Assembly (NCBI GenBank): GCA_049366715.1
Contig: JBMNCQ010000022.1
Span: 1 to 64,000, forward strand
From: JBMNCQ01 sp049366715
GTDB taxonomy: Bacteria; Bacillota; Peptococcia; Peptococcales; BICA1-8
Direction of reading: 5' to 3'
Length of the DNA: 64,000 nt
The position numbers and the translations under genes are program-made. The notes below the pieces were generated by a model. The model was not told the DNA's origin. It saw nothing but the letters and a program-made list of their open reading frames with translations, and ran no database searches. The stretch's first letter is position 1; the number at the start of each line of letters is the position of its first letter. Below, one piece after another: positions 1 to 7,929 of the stretch.

Positions 1-109
1 TTCATATATTATTGTATCGCTAGATTTAGACAATTGCAACACTTTATTTTATATTATTTATATATTTTTTTTATATTATTCCCCCTTGACTATCCAAAAG
101 TAATTTTCA

Positions 110-172
110 GCACTAAATATCATAAAATCCCGGGCAATCATCTGACGCCCGGGATTTTATGATATTTAGTGC
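110..172. repeat. 26-bp perfect inverted repeat
   Basis: The arms at 110-135 and 147-172 are exact reverse complements over 26 bp and enclose an 11-base loop (136-146). The inner part of the stem is GC-rich (CCCGGGC) and the outer part AT-rich. It lies downstream of the cysteine-synthase-like gene, so it may serve as that gene's terminator. Neither side has a clean T-run, and the stem is much longer than the other terminators here. The remaining bases of 1-260 show no gene. Confidence 0.8.
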
Positions 173-260
173 ATACATGAAATCCTTTTGAACTCTGAAC
201 TGCTATTATCCTGATTATTTATACCATTTTAGAGCTGCTGCCGGATTGCAAAAGTTAGAC

Positions 261-1217
261 CTATTCGTATAAATCTGTGCTCAAATATTTGAGTCCCGAA
301 TCATTGATCAGCAAGGCAATATTGGCCCCTTTCTCCCTGCCCGCCAGAAGCTTTTGTGCAGCTGCTAGATTGGCTCCGGAAGAAAAACCGGCAAATATTC
401 CTTCTTGGCCGGCCAGTTCCCTGGCTGCACGAATAGCCTCGGCATCGGTAACCTGCAGATAATCTTCCACCAGTTCCCGGTCTAGCAAAGGCAGATCCAT
501 AGCATAACCGCCTCCTTGAATGCGGTGATTGAGATTGGTTAATTTCTTTCCGCTCAGATAAGCCGCCGAAGCAGGTTCTACTACATAACAGCGTATGTTT
601 TTATTAAAACCTTTTAAGGCCCGGGCACAGCCGGTAAATGTTCCTCCCGTACCGGCAAAATCAACATAAACATCAATTTTACCCTCGGCCTGTTCCCATA
701 TTTCCCTGCCGGTATGATATTGGTGGGCATGAAGATTACCGGGACGGCTGAACTGGTCTGCCCGGAAAGCCTGGCGCTCTCCAGTAATTTTCCGGGCTTC
801 TTTTTCAACCAGGGCCAGGTCCTCTCCCGATACCTGCCCCGGAGGTGAACCCGGAGCCTGATCAACCAAGACCACCTCTGCTCCTAAAGCTCTCATCATC
901 CTGGCTCTTTCTACTGAATTGCCTTGAGACATTACGGCTACAAAAGGATACCCTTTCACCCCGCATACGATCGCCAAACCTGTGCCGGTATTGCCGCTGG
1001 TCAACTCTACTACTGTCTGTCCCGGCTTAAGATCTCCGTTCTTTTCTGCCTCCTCAATGATCTGCAGGGCAATCCGGTCTTTTTTGCTAAAACCAGGATT
1101 AAGATACTCCAGCTTAGCAAAAATATTCCCTGTTAAGTCTGCCGCTAACCTGCTTAGATTAACCAAGGGCGTATTACCTATGGCTTCAAGGATACCGGAA
1201 TACATTTTTGCGGTCAT
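261..1217 (-). CDS. Cysteine synthase-like PLP-dependent beta-replacing enzyme
   Basis: A fold-type II PLP enzyme of the O-acetylserine sulfhydrylase / cystathionine beta-synthase family, expected to replace the beta substituent of a serine derivative with a thiol or other nucleophile in the cytoplasm. From this start the NPGFSKKDR motif carries the Schiff-base lysine at about K46. The SGNTG substrate loop is at about 74-78, and a GTGGTFTG phosphate-binding loop and FSSGAN follow. At 318 residues it has the usual length for CysK. The start was chosen because AGGAGG lies 7-8 bases before the second ATG; the first ATG almost abuts it. It lies 86 bp behind an aminotransferase gene and is probably co-transcribed. 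The residue before the catalytic lysine is Lys rather than the usual Val/Ile, so the true substrate is uncertain. Confidence 0.85.
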   Translation of the reverse strand: MTAKMYSGILEAIGNTPLVNLSRLAADLTGNIFAKLEYLNPGFSKKDRIALQIIEEAEKNGDLKPGQTVVELTSGNTGTGLAIVCGVKGYPFVAVMSQGNSVERARMMRALGAEVVLVDQAPGSPPGQVSGEDLALVEKEARKITGERQAFRADQFSRPGNLHAHQYHTGREIWEQAEGKIDVYVDFAGTGGTFTGCARALKGFNKNIRCYVVEPASAAYLSGKKLTNLNHRIQGGGYAMDLPLLDRELVEDYLQVTDAEAIRAARELAGQEGIFAGFSSGANLAAAQKLLAGREKGANIALLINDSGLKYLSTDLYE

Positions 1218-1303
1218 CGTCATTCCTCCTCGCGTTTCTCGCTTATTAACATCCAGTCTCTTTTTATTTAATAGTTTACCTGCTTAATCTTATCCGGTCT
1301 TGC

Positions 1304-2452
1304 TCAGCTCATGCTTTGGAGATAAGCAGCTAATCTTGTTAAACCGGTCTCTATATCTTCCCGCTTTGCAACCAGGGAAATGCGCAGGAAATTCTTAGCC
1401 GTAGGGCCGAAGGAAATTCCCGGAGCAGTTGCCACCTTATACTTTCTCAAAAAATCTTTACAGAATTCACCGGAATCATGAGGACCGATATTTATCCACA
1501 TAAACATGGAGCCCTGGGGGGGTTGATATTTAATGTTACAGGCATTTAAAATATTTTCCGCGACTTTAACATTTTCCTGATAGGCATTTTTCATCACTGT
1601 CACACAGTCCTGGGGCCCGTCTAAAGCAGCTTCTGCCGCCATTTGGGAGATATCGGAAGCACACCATGTAAAAGGCTCCTGTAATTTCGTGATTTTTTGG
1701 GCAATAGCCTGCGGAGCAACAGCGTAACCGATTCTCCAGCCGGTCATTGCATAGGTTTTAGAAAAACTATAGATACCGATTACTCTGGAATCGGTGTCAT
1801 AAGACAGGGCAGGAGTATGCACCCCTTCGTAAACAAGCTTTTCATATACTTCATCAGCAATAATAAAAAGATTTCTTTCCTTTGCGAAGGAGATCAATTC
1901 TTTAACCTTTTCCGCGGGGAATACAACGCCTAAAGGATTGGAAGGTGAGTTAAACAGCAGTACCTTGGTTCGGGGAGTGATCCTCTGAGCAATTTCCGCT
2001 GCGGAAGGCAAATAATTATCTTCCGGTTTTAATTGATAATACCGAGACGTTCCTCCGACAGCCGTAATAATCGTTTCATAGACGGGCCAGCTGGGATCGG
2101 GAATCAATATTTCCTCCCCATCGGCAATTAATGCTTTGATACTCGTTGCTAACGCCCCCAGCCCTCCTGTTGTAACAACCACATTAGCATGATTCAGGTC
2201 TAAATTATACTCCCTATTTAACCTGGCCGCTATTTTTTCCCTAAGGGAACGATGCCCGGCATTGGGAGTATACTTAGTATGTCCGTCCTTAGCAGCTTTA
2301 AAGGCTGCTTCAATGATGTGCTCCGGTGTCGTAAACAAAGGTTCGCCGATTTCCAGTTTGACGGCATCTTTTATTTGCCCGGCGAGCTCGAATATTTCCC
2401 GCATTGCATTAGCATCGGCTTCTTTCTTTAAATCTAAAGGTTCTTTTGCCAT
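1304..2452 (-). CDS. Class I/II (aspartate-type) aminotransferase
   Basis: A fold-type I PLP aminotransferase of 382 residues, the common length for the AspC/PatA group. The family-defining residues are visible: SNPLG with Asn172, DEVY with Asp200, and SFSKTYAMTGWR with the PLP lysine at about K232. It should move an amino group between an amino acid and a 2-oxo acid. The amino acid is not deducible by eye; aspartate and aromatic substrates are both possible. AGGAGGAG precedes the ATG. It heads a likely two-gene unit with the cysteine-synthase-like gene and diverges from the MarR gene. The pairing suggests a role in sulfur or beta-substituted amino acid metabolism, which is an inference only. 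Confidence 0.85.
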   Translation of the reverse strand: MAKEPLDLKKEADANAMREIFELAGQIKDAVKLEIGEPLFTTPEHIIEAAFKAAKDGHTKYTPNAGHRSLREKIAARLNREYNLDLNHANVVVTTGGLGALATSIKALIADGEEILIPDPSWPVYETIITAVGGTSRYYQLKPEDNYLPSAAEIAQRITPRTKVLLFNSPSNPLGVVFPAEKVKELISFAKERNLFIIADEVYEKLVYEGVHTPALSYDTDSRVIGIYSFSKTYAMTGWRIGYAVAPQAIAQKITKLQEPFTWCASDISQMAAEAALDGPQDCVTVMKNAYQENVKVAENILNACNIKYQPPQGSMFMWINIGPHDSGEFCKDFLRKYKVATAPGISFGPTAKNFLRISLVAKREDIETGLTRLAAYLQSMS

Positions 2453-2467
2453 CTTGCTCCTCCTCTA

Positions 2468-2491
2468 CCAATTAATCTGATAATTAATTGG
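2468..2491 (-). promoter_or_regulatory. Leader hairpin before the aminotransferase gene
   Basis: CCAATTAAT at 2468-2476 and ATTAATTGG at 2483-2491 form a perfect 9-bp stem with a 6-base loop. It sits just upstream of the AGGAGGAG ribosome site of the aminotransferase. It could be an mRNA hairpin affecting translation or a dyad operator. It is not related in sequence to the palindrome at the MarR promoter. Confidence 0.4.
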
Positions 2492-2573
2492 ATTTTCTCT
2501 TTTTTACAGGTAAATCCTGCTAAGTTAATTCATTAATTTATGTTTCGGGAGCAAAAACCGGTTTTGCTAGATC

Positions 2574-2602
2574 TTGACAATTGTTAGATATCTAACTATA
2601 AT
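2574..2602 (+). promoter_or_regulatory. Consensus sigma-A promoter with palindromic operator for the MarR gene
   Basis: TTGACA at 2574-2579 and TATAAT at 2597-2602 are both perfect consensus boxes with the ideal 17-bp spacing. The spacer holds the perfect 14-bp palindrome GTTAGATATCTAAC (2583-2596). A repressor bound there would block RNA polymerase, so autoregulation by the MarR protein is the natural reading. The ATG follows the -10 box by only 6 bases, which implies a leaderless or nearly leaderless transcript. Confidence 0.85.
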
Positions 2603-2608
2603 ATTCTT

Positions 2609-3067
2609 ATGAAAAAAGGAAACGCACTTTCAATTATCAGTAGAATAAGGGAAAAGGCAACCATGCTTATTGTCAGGGAACTGGAAAATCAAGGGTTAAC
2701 AGGTATCGTTCCTTCCCACGGGGATATCCTGCATCTCCTTTTCCACGGTGAAAAATATACAATGAAGGAGATAGCAGATAAAATCCACCGGACTAAGCCG
2801 ACGGTTACGGTATTAATCGAAAAACTTGTTCTCTATGGTTTTGTGGAGAAGGAAAAAAGTGATGCCGACAGTAGAGTCACCTATATCAAATTAACCAGCA
2901 AAGGAGTTGAACTGAAACCGGTTTTTTACAACATTTCCGCCAAGCTTAACGCTGTCATCTATGGTGGTTTTACAGACGAAGAAGCAGAAATTTTCGAAGA
3001 ATTGCTTACAAGAGTAAATTCAAAACTGGATAAAAACGATAAAACGATTACTTTTAAAAGGGAGTGA
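2609..3067 (+). CDS. MarR family transcriptional regulator
   Basis: A 152-residue winged-helix repressor of the MarR family. The HTH is visible in the middle: YTMKEIADKIHRTKPTVTVL, with the wing strand KSDADSRVTYIKLTSKG after it. Such proteins bind palindromes as dimers and release DNA on binding small aromatic or other effectors. It ends 4 bases before the start of the alkylsulfatase-like gene, so the two are translated from one message, and the metallo-hydrolase is the likely target along with itself. No ribosome site precedes the first ATG, which lies about where transcription should start. An internal ATG at 2663, 134 residues from the end and preceded by AAGG, is an alternative start. 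Confidence 0.85.
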   Translation: MKKGNALSIISRIREKATMLIVRELENQGLTGIVPSHGDILHLLFHGEKYTMKEIADKIHRTKPTVTVLIEKLVLYGFVEKEKSDADSRVTYIKLTSKGVELKPVFYNISAKLNAVIYGGFTDEEAEIFEELLTRVNSKLDKNDKTITFKRE

Positions 3068-3071
3068 TTTG

Positions 3072-4361
3072 GTGAAAACCCCGCAAAACTTTATGACTCC
3101 GGAAGAAAAATTAAGATCTCATTCCGCTGAGTTTCGTAAGGAAATTATTAAAATATTGGATAACATCTATTTTGCCATCGGATATTGCGGCAGCAACGCA
3201 ATTCTGATCGAAGGGGATAACGGTTCGATCTTGGTAGATACATTAGAAGGTACCGAAGGGGCAGAAGTACTTAAGGCTGAATTCAAAGAACTTTCCTCTA
3301 AACCCATTACAACAATCATCTACACCCACAGTCACCAGGACCATGTCGGTGGTGCTTCAGTCTTTGCCGAAGGAAACAATCCTGAAATAATTTGTCGTCA
3401 TCCCTTCAGCGGTTTATTAGGACCTCCTGCGATATCGACTATTCTCCGCAAACGGGCCGGCCGGCAATTCGGGTACAATCTTTCTTCAGAAGAAAGACTA
3501 AATATTGGCCTGGGCACGGGAGAAAGGTTACGGGGAGGTCTTGGTGCCGGTTTTCTTCCCCCAACTAAGCAATTTTCCGATGAAAAGCTCAGCCTTAATA
3601 TTGAAGGCATTCAGATTGAATTAACAGCCGCTCCGGGTGAAACAGACGACCAGCTTTTTCTGTGGCTGCCGGAGCAGAAAGTTTTAATATCCGCCGATAA
3701 CTATTATAAATCTTTCCCAAATCTTTACGCCATCAGGGGAACTCCCTATAGAGACATCTCCGCTTGGGTAAAAAGCCTGGATAAGATGATTTCTAAAGGA
3801 GCGGAATACCTGTTACCGGGTCACAGCCGTCCGATAACCGGCAGAGAAAAAATCAAAGAAGTGTTAACCGATTACCGGGACGCTATTGATTTCGTTCTCC
3901 AGGAGAGCCTTAAATACATAAATCAAGGCTATACTCCCGACGAACTCGTCGAACTTGTTCAACTGCCGTCCCGCCTGGCTGAGAAGCCATATCTCCAGGA
4001 ATATTACGGGACCGTTCCCTGGACTGTCCGTTCTATTTATACCGGTTATCTCGGCTGGTTTGACGGAAATCCTTGTAATCTCTTCCCGCTAAGCCCCCGG
4101 GAAGAGGCTGAGCAGATGGCTGAATTAGCCGGAGGTGTGGAAAAATTATACCGGAAGGCTCTGCAGGCAGCCGCTGCGGAAAAATACCAGTGGACATTAC
4201 AATTAACAGATTATCTCTTAGCTATGGGAAAATTCGTTCCCGAGTCCCAAAAATTAAAAATAAAGTCTTACCGGTCCTTAGCACGTCAGCAAATTAGTGC
4301 TGCAGGACGTAATTATTATTTTACTTGCGCCCAGGAACTTGAAGAGGAACTGACCAAGTAA
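3072..4361 (+). CDS. Alkylsulfatase-like metallo-beta-lactamase fold hydrolase
   Basis: A 429-residue zinc hydrolase. THSHQDHVGG (about residues 85-94) is the first zinc-binding motif. The segment after it resembles the SdsA1/YjcS alkylsulfatases: a histidine-led loop with a RAGRQFGYNL segment, an LGTGERLRGG loop, SADNYYKSFPNLYAIRGTPY and a PGHSRPITG histidine motif. A helical tail resembles the dimerisation domain of that family. Known members split sulfate esters such as dodecyl sulfate. Unlike SdsA1 it has no signal peptide and no C-terminal SCP2-like domain, so it is a short cytoplasmic form. GTG at 3072 was preferred over TTG at 3069 because GGAG is 7 bases away. It is translationally coupled to the MarR gene. 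Confidence 0.75.
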   Translation: MKTPQNFMTPEEKLRSHSAEFRKEIIKILDNIYFAIGYCGSNAILIEGDNGSILVDTLEGTEGAEVLKAEFKELSSKPITTIIYTHSHQDHVGGASVFAEGNNPEIICRHPFSGLLGPPAISTILRKRAGRQFGYNLSSEERLNIGLGTGERLRGGLGAGFLPPTKQFSDEKLSLNIEGIQIELTAAPGETDDQLFLWLPEQKVLISADNYYKSFPNLYAIRGTPYRDISAWVKSLDKMISKGAEYLLPGHSRPITGREKIKEVLTDYRDAIDFVLQESLKYINQGYTPDELVELVQLPSRLAEKPYLQEYYGTVPWTVRSIYTGYLGWFDGNPCNLFPLSPREEAEQMAELAGGVEKLYRKALQAAAAEKYQWTLQLTDYLLAMGKFVPESQKLKIKSYRSLARQQISAAGRNYYFTCAQELEEELTK

Positions 4362-4367
4362 TAAGAT

Positions 4368-4417
4368 AAAGGAGAAGACAAAGGAAACGTCGAAACGTCC
4401 CCTTGTCTTCTCCCTTT
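4368..4417. terminator. Bidirectional terminator between convergent genes
   Basis: An imperfect inverted repeat of about 23 bp (4368-4390 and 4395-4417) lies between the alkylsulfatase-like gene and thiC, which face each other. Its sequence is purine-rich on one arm and contains AACGTCCCCTTGTC, recalling REP-like elements of Clostridia. It could be a mobile-derived repeat reused as a terminator. Confidence 0.6.
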
Positions 4418-4425
4418 AAAGAAGC

Positions 4426-5709
4426 TTAATTGTCTAGATATTCACTAATTAATTTATATGCACAAAACTTGCCGCACATTGTACAGCATTCTTCATCATC
4501 CGCATTTTTTTCTCTGCGCATTTTTGCAGCTTTTGGAGAGTCTATCGCTAACTCTATCTGTTTTCGCCAGTCTAAGGCTTTCCTGGCTCCAGCCATCTTC
4601 AGATCCCATTCCCAGGCCCCTTTGACCCCCTTGACAAGATCTGCCGCATGAGCGGCAATCCTCGTTGCTATTACGCCGTCTTGCACATCCTCCATAGTCG
4701 GAAGCCCGAGATGTTCGGCAGGCGTTACATAACATAGAAAATCTGCACCGCCAGCGGCCGCGATAGCCCCGCCGATAGCAGCCGTAATATGATCATAGCC
4801 AGGGGCAACGTCTGTGACAAGCGGGCCCAGTACATAAAAAGGAGCATTATAACAAAGAGTCTTTTCCAATTTCATATTTGTTTCAATCTGATCTAAAGGG
4901 ACATGCCCCGGACCTTCGACCATTACCTGTACTCCGGCTTCCCGGGCTCTTTTCACCAGTCCGCCCAAAAGGATCAATTCCGTGATTTGGGGGGAATCGG
5001 TGGCATCGGCTAAACAGCCGGGCCTTAAGCCATCTCCCAGGCTGAGCGTTACATCATATTTTTTTGCAATTTCTAAGAGCACATCATATTGCGCAAAAAG
5101 AGGGTTTTCTTGCTGATTGTGAAGCATCCAGGCTGTTATAAAGGAACCGCCCCTGGAAACAATGTCCATAATCCTGCCTTTTTCTTTTAGTTCGTTTATC
5201 ACGGTTAATGTTACTCCACAATGGACAGTAATAAAATCCGCACCGTCAATACAGTGTTTTTCTATACCTGCAAAGATATCATCAGCTGTCATTTCAACCA
5301 AGGGCTTACCGGAATTCTGCGTATCAACCAGCACCTGGTAAAGGGGAACAGTGCCGACCATTACCGGGCAGGCTTTAATAATACTCTTTCTTACCTCATC
5401 AATATCTCCGCCTGTACTTAAATCCATAATGGAATGAGCGCCTGCTCGTAAAGCCGCCCTTAATTTTTCCAATTCTTTTTCCAGCTGGGGATATGCTTCT
5501 GATGTACCTATATTGGCATTTACTTTCGTAGATAATCCTTTACCGATAGCTATCGGCTTGAGGTTGGCATGATTTACATTACATGGTAAAACCGCCTCTC
5601 CATCCTTAATTTTTACTCTCAGCTCTTCTCCTGTAATTCCTTCTAGTTCTGCCGCCATCCTCATTTCCTCAGTGACAATACCTTTCCATGCTGCTTCCAG
5701 TTGAGTCAT
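4426..5709 (-). CDS. thiC: Phosphomethylpyrimidine synthase ThiC
   Basis: ThiC converts aminoimidazole ribotide to HMP phosphate, the pyrimidine part of thiamine, using a 4Fe-4S cluster and S-adenosylmethionine. The 427-residue protein is the short form without the N-terminal extension of the E. coli enzyme. Characteristic stretches are CPVMVGTVPLYQ, DFITVHCGVT, SRGGSFITAWM and EGPGHVPLDQIE. The C-terminal cluster motif reads CTMCGKFC, that is CX2CX3C, one residue tighter than the CX2CX4C of the E. coli protein. The start at 5709 follows an AAAGGTGTGG ribosome site and lies downstream of the terminator and TPP riboswitch. A longer frame running into the riboswitch is not credible as coding. 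The gene stands alone here, with no other thi gene in the window. Confidence 0.95.
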   Translation of the reverse strand: MTQLEAAWKGIVTEEMRMAAELEGITGEELRVKIKDGEAVLPCNVNHANLKPIAIGKGLSTKVNANIGTSEAYPQLEKELEKLRAALRAGAHSIMDLSTGGDIDEVRKSIIKACPVMVGTVPLYQVLVDTQNSGKPLVEMTADDIFAGIEKHCIDGADFITVHCGVTLTVINELKEKGRIMDIVSRGGSFITAWMLHNQQENPLFAQYDVLLEIAKKYDVTLSLGDGLRPGCLADATDSPQITELILLGGLVKRAREAGVQVMVEGPGHVPLDQIETNMKLEKTLCYNAPFYVLGPLVTDVAPGYDHITAAIGGAIAAAGGADFLCYVTPAEHLGLPTMEDVQDGVIATRIAAHAADLVKGVKGAWEWDLKMAGARKALDWRKQIELAIDSPKAAKMRREKNADDEECCTMCGKFCAYKLISEYLDN

Positions 5710-5741
5710 GATTGTTACCACACCTTTCATTTTTATTAAAT

Positions 5742-5774
5742 AAAAAAGCGCAATCCGTAAGGACTGCGCTTTTT
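5742..5774 (-). terminator. Riboswitch-linked intrinsic terminator upstream of thiC
   Basis: On the minus strand a 12-bp stem (AAAGCGCAGTCC with GGATTGCGCTTT, loop TTAC, one G-T pair) ends in a run of T. It sits between the TPP aptamer and the thiC start, the position expected for an expression platform that stops transcription when thiamine pyrophosphate is bound. Confidence 0.85.
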
Positions 5775-5793
5775 CAATATCGATGTATATTCT

Positions 5794-5888
5794 CACACTT
5801 CCCTACGCTGGCATTATCCAGATCAGGTCAAGGGTCAAAAGATTCACAGGTCTTTTATCTCAGCCGGCCTTCCCGGCACCCCTAGCAG
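5794..5888 (-). promoter_or_regulatory. TPP riboswitch aptamer (THI element)
   Basis: Read on the minus strand, the segment holds the conserved THI-box blocks in order: GGGGTGCC, GGCTGAGA, a variable hairpin, ACCTGATCTGGATAATGCC and AGCGTAGGGAAG. These blocks are diagnostic of the thiamine pyrophosphate aptamer. With the terminator at 5742-5774 it should switch thiC off when thiamine is plentiful. Confidence 0.97.
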
Positions 5889-5952
5889 ATATTCAACTAT
5901 AAATAATATGTTACATCATAATCCCATCTGATTCAATACCCTGTTAAAAATC

Positions 5953-7884
5953 TCAAGCCGTCTGGCTGCTAACCAGCTTATTCCTGCGGATCATTTGGCT
6001 GGTTATCGTAATCACTAACAAAAGAACCCCGGCCAGGTCTGTTGTAAGACCTGGTTTGATCATTAAAATAGCTGTTACCAGAAATAAAAGCTGTTCAAAA
6101 ATATTTAACTTCAGAAGAAAATATTTTTCCATAGCTGCACCTAAAGCAATTATGCCTACGACAGCAGTAACGGCCATCTCCAACAACTTCACCAGCGGAA
6201 GGGGATTTACCTGCAACAAAAGAATTGGCGAATAAACAAACATCATGGGGACGATGAAACCTGCCAATCCCAATTTTAAGCCTGTAATGGCGACCTTATT
6301 CGGCGGAGCATCGGCGATGCCCGCCGCTGTAAAGGAAGCGAGAGCTACAGGGGGAGTAAGATTTGATAAGACGGCATAATACAGAACAAATAAATGAGCT
6401 GCGATGGGAATAACATCCATCCTCATTAAGGCCGGAGCAGCTACCGTAGCTGCTGTTATATAGCAGGCCGCCGTAGGCAGTCCCATCCCCAGAACAATTG
6501 ATGCCAGCATTGTCATAACCAGCGCAATCATCAGATTTCCGCCGGAAATATCTATTATATTAGTGGCCATCATTGTACCCAGACCGGTCATAGAGGAAAC
6601 GCCTACAATAATACCCACCGTTGCACAGGCTATGGCCGGTGCCAGAGAGGCAGCAGCACCACCACGTAAGGCTATGAGAATTTTGGCGAAAGACATTCTG
6701 GTATCCCTTCTGATGGAACTAACTAATATTGTGGAAATAATACCCCAAAAACCTGCAAATAAAGGAGTTCTGCCCGAAATTAATAAATATATCACTAATC
6801 CTAAAGGAAATACCAAATGGCCTCTTAAAAGAAGTACTTCTTTTAAAGAAGGTATTTGATCTTTAGGCAGCCCTTTTAACCCTAATTTACGGGCCTCCAG
6901 ATCCAGCATCACCCACAGGGCGAGGTAATAAAGCAGCGCAGGAATTAATGCTGCCGCAATCACCTGCAAATATGAGATACCTAATATTTCCGCCATGATA
7001 AAGGCCGAAGAAGCCATAATAGGCGGCATAAGGGACCCCCCGCTGGAGGCTACGGACTCAACTGCCCCGGCAAAATAAGATTTGTAGCCAACCTTTTTCA
7101 TTAAAGGGATGGTAATCGTGCCGGTGGTCGCCACATTGGCCACGGCACTGCCACTAATTGTCCCCATGGCCATACTGGCTAAAACCGCGACCTTCCCCGG
7201 CCCGCCGGGCCGGTGGCCGGCGAGGGCCAGGGATATATCATTAAAAAATTCCGATGATTTATTCTCCCCGAGAAATGCACCAAAAAGAATAAACATAAAA
7301 ATAAAGGTAGCTGAAACTCCCAGTACAACACCAAATATCCCTGTTTCCGTATAATACATCTGATAGATTATTCGTTCAAAAGAGAAGGGTACTATTTTGA
7401 AACTTCCCGGAAATAAATTGCCGTACTTTGCATATACTAAAAAAATTCCGGAAAGAATCACCAAAGGCAGCCCTACTGCTCTCCGGCAGGCTTCAAATAT
7501 CAAAAGTAATCCCGTTACCGCAATCAAGATATCTTTGTTATCCGGCAGCATTCCTGTAGTGGCAAATTCATTATACATAACATACATATACATAGCCGCT
7601 CCTACCCCGAGCAATGCTAAGAAAAGATCTAAGCCGGAAGGTCTGTTTTTTTTATGACCTTTCCGCAAAGGAAATATTATGAAAATCAGGGCAAGTACAA
7701 ATGCTAAATGGGCAGCCCGCAATTGGATCGCTAATATCCGGCCATAACTATTAAAAAACAAATGAAAAACAGACATAATTACTGTAACCAAAGAAATTAT
7801 TACTGCCCAGCGGCCTCGGAAATCAGCTGTCGGAAACTTTACTTCATCTAAGGCTTCCCTTATCTTGCTAATAAATACCGGCAC
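5953..7884 (-). CDS. TRAP transporter fused permease (TAXI type, DctQM fusion)
   Basis: A 644-residue integral membrane protein in which the small (Q) and large (M) TRAP permease subunits are fused, as is usual in TAXI-type systems. It has many hydrophobic helices and conserved M-subunit segments such as GGSLMPPIMASSAFIMAEI and GLPTAACYITAATVAAPAL. It should import an organic acid with the sodium or proton gradient, fed by the binding protein encoded just upstream. The GTG at 7884 was chosen because AAAGGAG is 8 bases away; the GTG at 7893 abuts that site. It is the third gene of the unit with the binding protein and the enolase-superfamily enzyme. That linkage suggests the enzyme's substrate is the imported acid. 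Confidence 0.9.
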   Translation of the reverse strand: MPVFISKIREALDEVKFPTADFRGRWAVIISLVTVIMSVFHLFFNSYGRILAIQLRAAHLAFVLALIFIIFPLRKGHKKNRPSGLDLFLALLGVGAAMYMYVMYNEFATTGMLPDNKDILIAVTGLLLIFEACRRAVGLPLVILSGIFLVYAKYGNLFPGSFKIVPFSFERIIYQMYYTETGIFGVVLGVSATFIFMFILFGAFLGENKSSEFFNDISLALAGHRPGGPGKVAVLASMAMGTISGSAVANVATTGTITIPLMKKVGYKSYFAGAVESVASSGGSLMPPIMASSAFIMAEILGISYLQVIAAALIPALLYYLALWVMLDLEARKLGLKGLPKDQIPSLKEVLLLRGHLVFPLGLVIYLLISGRTPLFAGFWGIISTILVSSIRRDTRMSFAKILIALRGGAAASLAPAIACATVGIIVGVSSMTGLGTMMATNIIDISGGNLMIALVMTMLASIVLGMGLPTAACYITAATVAAPALMRMDVIPIAAHLFVLYYAVLSNLTPPVALASFTAAGIADAPPNKVAITGLKLGLAGFIVPMMFVYSPILLLQVNPLPLVKLLEMAVTAVVGIIALGAAMEKYFLLKLNIFEQLLFLVTAILMIKPGLTTDLAGVLLLVITITSQMIRRNKLVSSQTA

Positions 7885-7929
7885 TCTTCTCACTCCTTTA
7901 TCTTGTGCACCTAAATTCTGCCCATGACC

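Noticed and set aside
5710..5796. A longer thiC reading frame beginning at 5796
   Set aside because: It runs through the terminator and into the TPP aptamer and has no ribosome site; ATG 5709 has a good one.
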